Origin: Burkholderia sp. WSM2230
GTDB taxonomy: Bacteria > Pseudomonadota > Gammaproteobacteria > Burkholderiales > Burkholderiaceae
Direction: 5' to 3'
Assembly (NCBI RefSeq): GCF_000472445.1
Contig: NZ_AXAJ01000003.1
Coordinates: forward strand, 348,249 to 412,248
DNA length: 64,000 nt
In this document: piece by piece, positions 59,121-64,000 of the stretch
Position numbering within the stretch: the stretch's first letter is position 1
Layout of the letters: every line of letters begins with the position of its first letter
Notes under the pieces: generated by a model
The model's input: the letters and a program-made list of their open reading frames with translations, nothing else
Told to the model about the DNA's origin: nothing
The model's database searches: none
Position numbers and translations under genes: made by a program

Positions 59121-59250
59121 GGCCTGGTCGATCGTTCGTCCTTCCTTCTGCTTCACCACACGCGCCTATAGGCCGGATCGCGCTTTGCGAGCGCTATCGC
59201 ACATATGACGGCGCTGCCGGATTTTATGATCCTTTCAGATTCTTCAGCCT

Positions 59251-59277
59251 GGTTGATCGGCAATCGTTCGGTCAACC
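59251..59277. promoter_or_regulatory. Dyad upstream of adenylation/carrier/hydrolase cassette
   Basis: GGTTGATCG and CGGTCAACC (one mismatch) are separated by 9 bp, about 180 bp before the cassette. CTGCG-CTAA-CGCAG (59322-59335) is a second small hairpin. Either may be an operator for a regulator encoded elsewhere. Confidence 0.35.
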
Positions 59278-59453
59278 GACGCTGCAAGGCGCCGGGCCGT
59301 CCATTGTGGTTGTGACGTTCTGCTGCGCTAACGCAGTACGCCATCGCTCAGCAGCGCAGTGCGGCGGTGTGCTTTCGACATGACGGGCAGTGGCCATGGC
59401 ACGGTGAGCGGCCGTCTGCGGCGTGTCTGTGCATGCGCAACGCGAGGCCGTGA

Positions 59454-61067
59454 ATGCTGGATTCCTTTTTCTTCGACATTGCCGCGCGGGAGCCCGAGCG
59501 GCGCGCGCTGTGGGTCGACGAACAGCTGTATCGCTATGGCGAACTCGCTGTGCGCGCCGAGCGCATCGCGGCGGGACTGAAGAGCGCGATGCCTGCCGAC
59601 GGCGCGCGCCGCTGTCTGCTGTTCGCGCATCGCAGCGTGGCCGCGTACGCCGGTTTGCTCGGCATCATGAAGGCGGGGCTCGCGTACGTGCCGCTCAATC
59701 CGACGGTGCCCGCGGCGCGCATCGCGGCGACGATCGAGCAATCCAGGGCGCCGGTGCTGCTGGTCGACCGTCGCTGCGCGATGCTGCTCGACGAAGTGCT
59801 TCTGTTGATAGACGAATGCCCGCAGGTCTTTTTTATCGGCGACCAAGAAGAGCCCGGCGATGTGCACGAAACGCGCGATCCGCATAATGCGCCGCGCGCC
59901 GATCATCTGCCGCGGCTGCCGGACGCATCGACGGGTGCGCAACCCGCAATCGCTTCGCGCACGCCGGAGGATCACGCGTATGTGTTGTTCACGTCCGGTT
60001 CCACAGGCGCACCGAAAGGCGTGCCGATCTCGCATGCGAACATCTGCGCGTATGTAGCGGGGCAACTGCAATTGCTCGGCCGGCTGCCCGATGCGCGTCA
60101 CGCGCAATTCTGCGAGCTGTCCTTCGATCCTTCGGTGCACGACATGTTTGTATGCTGGGCAAACGGCGCGTGCCTGTATGTGCCCGCGACGGTCGAGCCC
60201 ATCTACAACGCGGACTTTATCCGGCGACATGCGATCACGCATTGGAACAGCGTGCCCTCGGTGGCCGCCTTCATGCAGCAATTGCGCAAGCTTGGGCCCG
60301 ACGCATTTCCCAGTCTGCAGGTCACGTGTTTCGGCGGAGAGACGCTGCCGCGCTCCGTTGTAGAGGACTGGCAGCGGGCCGCGCCGAACAGCCGGATTTT
60401 CAACGTGTACGGTCCCACGGAAACGGCCATCGCCTGCACGGCGTTCGAAGTCACGCCGCCGTTTCTCGCCGAGTCGACCGAGGCCGCAATGCCGCTTGGC
60501 GAAGCCGTGCCCGGCATGGAACTGTTGATCGTCGATGCGGCGCTGCAGCCGGTGGCGCGCGGCGAAAGCGGTGAACTGCTGATCGGCGGCCCGCAAGTGG
60601 CGGCGGGCTATCTGCGCGCCGACGAACCGAACAATCGCCGCTTCGTCGCGACGCGTTATGCCGGCTACCGCTCGCAGCGCTGGTATCGAAGCGGTGACGC
60701 TGCGCGCGAAGTCGCGGGGCTCGGTTTCGTTTTCCAGGGCCGTCTGGATACGCAAATCAAGATTCGCGGCAACCGGGTCGAGCTCGAGGAAGTCGAGCAG
60801 GCGATCCGGGCTTGCAGCGGCGCTGCGTTTTGCGCGGTGATTCCGTGGCCCGTCGATGAAACCGGCCGCGCCGATGGACTGATCGCGTTCCTGACGGGCA
60901 CGCCGGTCGACGGTGCGGACGTCGTGCGAGGCTGCCGTCAGCGCTTGCCGGCCTACGCGGTGCCGCAACGGGTGATCGCGCTCGACGCGATGCCGCTCAA
61001 CGCAAACGGAAAGATCGACAGAAGGGCGCTCGCGGCCCACTACGCGAGCCGCAATGTGCTCACCTGA
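59454..61067 (+). CDS. Free-standing adenylation (AMP-binding) domain, amino-acid-activating type
   Basis: This 537-residue adenylate-forming enzyme is a lone NRPS-type A domain: A3 LFTSGSTGAPKGV (178-190), A5 NVYGPTET (317-324), A7 YRSGD (411-415), A8 GRLDTQIKIRGNRVE (429-443) and A10 PLNANGKIDRR with catalytic Lys520. Aligned by hand to GrsA, the specificity code reads D225-P226-H229-N265-C292-G294-V318-I326-A327-K520. The leading Asp indicates an alpha-amino acid, but I do not recognise the code. It is expected to load the carrier protein encoded 69 bp downstream. GAGG lies 6 nt before ATG 59454. Acyl-CoA ligase activity is an alternative. Confidence 0.85.
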   Translation: MLDSFFFDIAAREPERRALWVDEQLYRYGELAVRAERIAAGLKSAMPADGARRCLLFAHRSVAAYAGLLGIMKAGLAYVPLNPTVPAARIAATIEQSRAPVLLVDRRCAMLLDEVLLLIDECPQVFFIGDQEEPGDVHETRDPHNAPRADHLPRLPDASTGAQPAIASRTPEDHAYVLFTSGSTGAPKGVPISHANICAYVAGQLQLLGRLPDARHAQFCELSFDPSVHDMFVCWANGACLYVPATVEPIYNADFIRRHAITHWNSVPSVAAFMQQLRKLGPDAFPSLQVTCFGGETLPRSVVEDWQRAAPNSRIFNVYGPTETAIACTAFEVTPPFLAESTEAAMPLGEAVPGMELLIVDAALQPVARGESGELLIGGPQVAAGYLRADEPNNRRFVATRYAGYRSQRWYRSGDAAREVAGLGFVFQGRLDTQIKIRGNRVELEEVEQAIRACSGAAFCAVIPWPVDETGRADGLIAFLTGTPVDGADVVRGCRQRLPAYAVPQRVIALDAMPLNANGKIDRRALAAHYASRNVLT

Positions 61068-61136
61068 AAACGAAACAGTCCGCGCGACGGCGACGTTCGA
61101 GCGCCGCGCGTGAAACCACGCATCCGGGGAAAACGA

Positions 61137-61397
61137 ATGAAACAACATGTGCGCCGCATTCTTGAGGATGCAGCCTGCCTTAACGTCGCGGTCGAAACGC
61201 TAGGCGATGACGACGATCTATACGCTGCCGGTTTGTCGTCACTCGGCACCGTGCGCGTGATGATGGCCGTCGAGGAGACGTTCGCGGTCGAGATTCCCGG
61301 CGCGCTGATTACGCACGCCATGTTTGGAAGCATCGCCGCGCTCGCCGGCGTCATCGCGCAGATCGTGCCGGAGGAATCGCTTGCGGCGCGAACCTGA
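61137..61397 (+). CDS. Free-standing acyl/peptidyl carrier protein
   Basis: This 86-residue phosphopantetheine-binding protein has the motif DDDDLYAAGLSSLGTVRVMM, with Ser35 as the probable 4'-phosphopantetheine site; the residue before it is Ser rather than the usual Asp. It should carry the acyl or aminoacyl group made by the upstream adenylation enzyme. ATG 61137 is used (GGGGA upstream); a GTG at 61110 would add nine basic residues. A TTG 17 bp before its end, with a good ribosome-binding site, starts the next gene. No phosphopantetheinyl transferase is nearby. Confidence 0.85.
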   Translation: MKQHVRRILEDAACLNVAVETLGDDDDLYAAGLSSLGTVRVMMAVEETFAVEIPGALITHAMFGSIAALAGVIAQIVPEESLAART

Positions 61398-63330
61398 AGC
61401 AGCGCTCTCGCGACCCATCACGACGATCATGCCCACGATGACGCCGGTGACATTCGACGGCTGTTTCGGATGGCTGCACCGGCCGCGCGGCGCGCGAGCC
61501 GCAATGGGCGTGGTGCTGTGCAGTCCGTTCGGCTATGAGGCGCTGTCGGCGTATCGCGGCTGGCGCGATCTCGCGGACGCGCTGGCCGCGCGCGGCATCG
61601 CGGCGCTGCGCTTCGACTATCCCGGTACCGGCGATTCGAGCGGCAACGAGGAAGACCCGCTGCGCTGGCGCGCATGGCTCGACAGCATCAAGTCGGCGGT
61701 TCGCGTGCTGCGCGAGCGAAGCGGCGCGTCGCGGATCACCTTGTGCGGGCTGCGTCTGGGCGCGACGCTCGCGGCCATCGCCGCGGAAGAACTGGGCGGC
61801 GTCGACAGTCTCGTCATGCTGATGCCGCTCGTGTCGGGCAAGGCGTACATCCGCGAGCTGGAGCTTCAGCAGCACACGTGGCTCGCCGCGCAAAGCGCGC
61901 TCGGACTCGAGCTGGAAGATGAGCCGGCCGGCACTGTCGGCGCCCACGGTTTCAGGTTGTATCCCGATACCCTCGCGCTGCTCGCGAAGGTCGATCTGCT
62001 TGGCGCGGGTGAGTGCGAAGGGACGTGTGGCGGACGGCGCATCGCGCGTCGTGTGCTGCTGCACGATATCAACGGTAGCGCGCGCTTGCAGAGACTTGCC
62101 GCCCACTATGAGGCGCTTGGCGCGCAAGTGCAGGTGCAGTTGTTCGGCGAATATGGCAGGTTTCTGCTGAACCCGAGCTACAGCGAGCCGCCGCGTCGCG
62201 CGTTCGACACCGTGCTCGAGTGGCTCGACGCAAGTGGATCGGATGTGCCGGATGCGCCAGATGCGTCGAATGCGCCGGCCGCGCAGGCCCGAGTCCCAGA
62301 TCCCACGCCATCCGCGAACATTGTTTTCGCCGACGGGCGCGAGACGCCAGTGGTGTTCGGCGGCTACGTGGCTGTGCTGTGCGAGCCGCGGCACGCACTT
62401 CATGGCGCGCCGGCGGTGCTTTTCGTCAACACGGGTGGCGTGCACCGCATCGGCGACAGCCGCTTCACGGTGCTCATGGCGCGGCGGCTCGCGGCGCAAG
62501 GCATCGCGTCACTGCGCATGGACCTGAGCGGTCTTGGCGACAGCGTGCGCCGCGACGCGGCGCTGACACTCGACGCGGTCTATTCGCAGTACTCGATTGA
62601 CGACGCGTGCGCGGGCGTCGACTGGCTGACGGCCGCCGGCTATCCGAAGATCGTCATGGCCGGCGTGTGCAGCGGCGCCTATGTGAGCCTGCATGCGGCG
62701 CGCGCGCGGGTCGCCGTAATCGGTTGCGCGTGCATCAATCTGCCGTTCTTCACGTGGGGCGGCGCGCGCGTGCGGCCAGGCGCAGAGTACGTAGCGTCGA
62801 GCGAAGTGTATCGGCGGGCCATGCGCAATCCGCGCAAGTGGCTGCGTCTGCTGACCGGCCAGGCCAAGGCGGCCGCGATTACCGTCGAGCTCGCGCGACG
62901 TCTGTCGGCGCGCGTCGCCGCGCGCGCGGGCGCCGCGCTCGAAGGGCTGCTCGGCGAGCGCACGCCAGGCGGCGCGATTCGCGGACTCGTGCGCGAACTG
63001 GAGCGCAAGGGCGTACAGACCGCGTTGCTGTACGGCATGCTGGACGAGGGCCTCGACGAACTCGACATTCACTTCGGTCCCGACGGCGCTCAACTACTCA
63101 AGCGCAGCAACGTGTGGGTCGAGCAGATAGCCAAGGTCGACCACGCGCTCTTTTCACGCTGCGCGCGCGAAGCGATGATGGCGCACTTCGAGCAGTTCTT
63201 GCGCGAGCGCATACCTGGCGCGCACAGCGAATCTGCTTCTGCACCTGCACCTGCACCTGCGGCTCGCGGCTTGCGCACCACGCAGCCAGGCTCGCAACCC
63301 AGACGCCAGCCGGGAGTGCAGCGGCCGTGA
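61381..63330 (+). CDS. Fused double alpha/beta-hydrolase
   Basis: This 649-residue protein joins two alpha/beta-hydrolase domains (about residues 25-285 and 310-615). Each has the early DY/DL-x-G-x-GDS strand motif (FDYPGTGDS; DLSGLGDS) and a nucleophile-elbow position, but the elbows read CGLRLGA (about 122) and AGVCSGAY (about 428), so Arg and Cys replace the usual Ser. TTG 61381, exactly 6 nt after GGAGG, is the likely start (ATG 61429 is the alternative); it overlaps the carrier gene by 17 bp. A linker rich in Ala/Pro/Asp separates the domains and the C-terminus is Ala/Pro-rich. The pair resembles the two hydrolases linked to exosortase-A loci, here in one chain. Confidence 0.78.
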   Translation: MRREPEAALSRPITTIMPTMTPVTFDGCFGWLHRPRGARAAMGVVLCSPFGYEALSAYRGWRDLADALAARGIAALRFDYPGTGDSSGNEEDPLRWRAWLDSIKSAVRVLRERSGASRITLCGLRLGATLAAIAAEELGGVDSLVMLMPLVSGKAYIRELELQQHTWLAAQSALGLELEDEPAGTVGAHGFRLYPDTLALLAKVDLLGAGECEGTCGGRRIARRVLLHDINGSARLQRLAAHYEALGAQVQVQLFGEYGRFLLNPSYSEPPRRAFDTVLEWLDASGSDVPDAPDASNAPAAQARVPDPTPSANIVFADGRETPVVFGGYVAVLCEPRHALHGAPAVLFVNTGGVHRIGDSRFTVLMARRLAAQGIASLRMDLSGLGDSVRRDAALTLDAVYSQYSIDDACAGVDWLTAAGYPKIVMAGVCSGAYVSLHAARARVAVIGCACINLPFFTWGGARVRPGAEYVASSEVYRRAMRNPRKWLRLLTGQAKAAAITVELARRLSARVAARAGAALEGLLGERTPGGAIRGLVRELERKGVQTALLYGMLDEGLDELDIHFGPDGAQLLKRSNVWVEQIAKVDHALFSRCAREAMMAHFEQFLRERIPGAHSESASAPAPAPAARGLRTTQPGSQPRRQPGVQRP

Positions 63331-63356
63331 CACGCGGCGCGCTCGGGGCGTCAGCA

Positions 63357-63385
63357 TTGACAAATCCTGACAAGTCAACGATGAT
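63357..63385 (+). promoter_or_regulatory. Candidate ilvA promoter
   Basis: TTGACA (63357-63362), 17 bp, then GATGAT (63380-63385), a weak -10 with 4 of 6 matches. A start near 63392 would leave the leader peptide's second ATG (63393) almost leaderless, so either the start lies elsewhere or translation is leaderless. Confidence 0.45.
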
Positions 63386-63455
63386 CGGCCACATGAACTG
63401 CCTCGACATCCGTATTGCGCTGATTATTAGCATCATTCATCGAATGGTGGGTTAG
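63381..63455 (+). CDS. ilvA leader peptide, Ile-rich
   Basis: This ORF of 24 codons (or 20 from ATG 63393) has seven Ile codons, six of them between codons 10 and 19 (IRIALIISII), in a genome poor in Ile. It stops 28 bp before an intrinsic terminator and 118 bp before ilvA, the first step of isoleucine synthesis. Ribosome stalling at the Ile codons is the expected sensor. No obvious ribosome-binding site precedes either ATG. Confidence 0.7.
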   Translation: MIGHMNCLDIRIALIISIIHRMVG

Positions 63456-63507
63456 CGCGCGTCTGATTGCAGTCACACATAACCCGCCCCACGAGGCGGG
63501 TTTTTTT
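63446..63507 (+). terminator. ilvA attenuator: terminator and competing antiterminator
   Basis: CCCGCC-CCACGA-GGCGGG (63483-63500) followed by TTTTTTT is an intrinsic terminator. GGTGGGTTA (63446-63454), overlapping the leader stop codon, can pair with TAACCCGCC (63480-63488) over 9 bp with one G-U, which would destroy the terminator. ATCATTC (63432-63438) can in turn pair with GAATGGT (63442-63448). This is the three-element arrangement of amino-acid attenuators. Confidence 0.8.
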
Positions 63508-63572
63508 ATGTCCGCTTGCTCCCGCCTCCGGTCGACTTTCGATGCTACGTCCTTGCCGCACAGGAGCTTGCC

Positions 63573-64000
63573 TTGCCGTTTCGCGAAACCCAACCGCTCG
63601 TTGAAGCCGTCGACAACGTCGCGCTTCGTCACGACTACCTGAAAAAAACCCTCACCGCGCGCGTCTACGACGTGGCCCGCGAGACCGAGCTCGAACGCGC
63701 GCCGCATCTGTCGGCGCGGCTGCGCAATCCCGTTTATCTGAAGCGCGAGGACAACCAGCCGGTGTTCTCCTTCAAGGTGCGCGGCGCGTACAACAAGATG
63801 GCCCACATGCCCACCGACGCGCTCGCGCGCGGCGTGATCACCGCGTCGGCGGGCAATCATGCGCAGGGCGTGGCGCTTTCGGCGGCGCGCATGGGCGTGA
63901 AGGCAATCATCGTGGTGCCGGTCACGACGCCGCAGGTCAAGGTCGATGCAGTGCGCGCGCACGGCGGGCCGACCGTCGAAGTCGTGCAGTTCGGCGAATC
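63573..64000 (+). CDS. ilvA: Threonine dehydratase (biosynthetic), 3' part outside window
   Basis: The visible 142 residues match PLP-dependent threonine deaminase: YLKREDNQPVFSFKVRGAYN with the PLP lysine in SFKVRGAY, and TASAGNHAQGVALSAARMGV, which binds the cofactor phosphate. It converts threonine to 2-oxobutanoate and ammonia, the first step of isoleucine synthesis. The start is TTG 63573, 6 nt after CAGGAG. The C-terminal ACT-like regulatory domain, if present, lies beyond 64000. Confidence 0.9.
   Translation, partial: MPFRETQPLVEAVDNVALRHDYLKKTLTARVYDVARETELERAPHLSARLRNPVYLKREDNQPVFSFKVRGAYNKMAHMPTDALARGVITASAGNHAQGVALSAARMGVKAIIVVPVTTPQVKVDAVRAHGGPTVEVVQFGE

Noticed and set aside
58839..59159. 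Minus-strand 106-codon frame with repeated RRTQDAG
   Set aside because: Product of the 7-bp tandem repeat; no ribosome-binding site or conserved sequence outside it.

Overview
The window is GC-rich, densely packed chromosomal DNA of a Burkholderiales beta-proteobacterium, most likely Paraburkholderia or Burkholderia. This is inferred from codon use, from Burkholderia-typical families (DUF3022, PGDYG domain, DUF2795, thioredoxin-reductase-like ferredoxin-NADP reductase) and from the content of sugar-acid, efflux and chemotaxis genes. No rRNA, tRNA, phage, insertion sequence or CRISPR array was seen.

Layout. 1-5.5 kb: the start of an RND efflux adaptor (cut by the window edge) divergent from a TetR regulator, then a LysR regulator, a cupin, an AraC regulator, a DUF2795 protein and a small exported protein. 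5.8-12.3 kb: a C45/phospholipase-B-like hydrolase, a ClC antiporter with CBS domains, a GST, and a YeiH-type transporter divergent from its LysR regulator. 12.4-18.3 kb: a long tandem-repeat array, then a complete 2-ketogluconate operon (kguE-kguK-kguT-kguD-ptxS) behind a perfect PtxS-type operator. 18.6-25.6 kb: a YhfC protease-like membrane protein, DUF3022 and PGDYG proteins, a Spy/CpxP-like protein, an Lrp regulator preceded by a coupled small ORF, a saccharopine-dehydrogenase-like enzyme, a P-loop kinase coupled to a microprotein, and CorA. 25.9-32.2 kb: a ribose-type ABC cluster (rbsB-A-C, rbsR, rbsK) with a LacI-type operator on its promoter. 32.5-36 kb: a chemoreceptor with a sigma-28 promoter and a hydratase-family enzyme. 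36.5-41.6 kb: prkA-yeaH-spoVR, a stationary-phase kinase operon. 41.7-54.6 kb: an orphan nucleotidyltransferase with an elaborate inverted-repeat leader, three MFS transporters, a glycosyltransferase with an Ala-rich tail, a LysR regulator, an AhpD-like protein, a ferredoxin reductase, a DUF421 protein and several microproteins. 55-58.9 kb: mprF-acvB (aminoacyl-phosphatidylglycerol synthesis and turnover). 59.4-63.3 kb: a compact cassette of a free-standing adenylation domain, a free-standing carrier protein and a fused double alpha/beta-hydrolase. 63.4 kb to the end: ilvA, entered through an Ile-rich leader peptide and attenuator.

The strongest non-obvious signals are (i) the ilvA leader, with an Ile-rich peptide, a complementary antiterminator segment and a terminator; (ii) the adenylation/carrier/double-hydrolase cassette, whose hydrolase lacks canonical serine nucleophiles; (iii) an inverted-repeat region over the ribosome-binding site of the orphan nucleotidyltransferase; (iv) many short tandem arrays, one family of which (core AAGCC) also appears in frame inside a LysR gene; and (v) related stem-loops just upstream of two start codons. 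All functions are read from sequence only. Starts were chosen by ribosome-binding site and family length and are flagged where uncertain.
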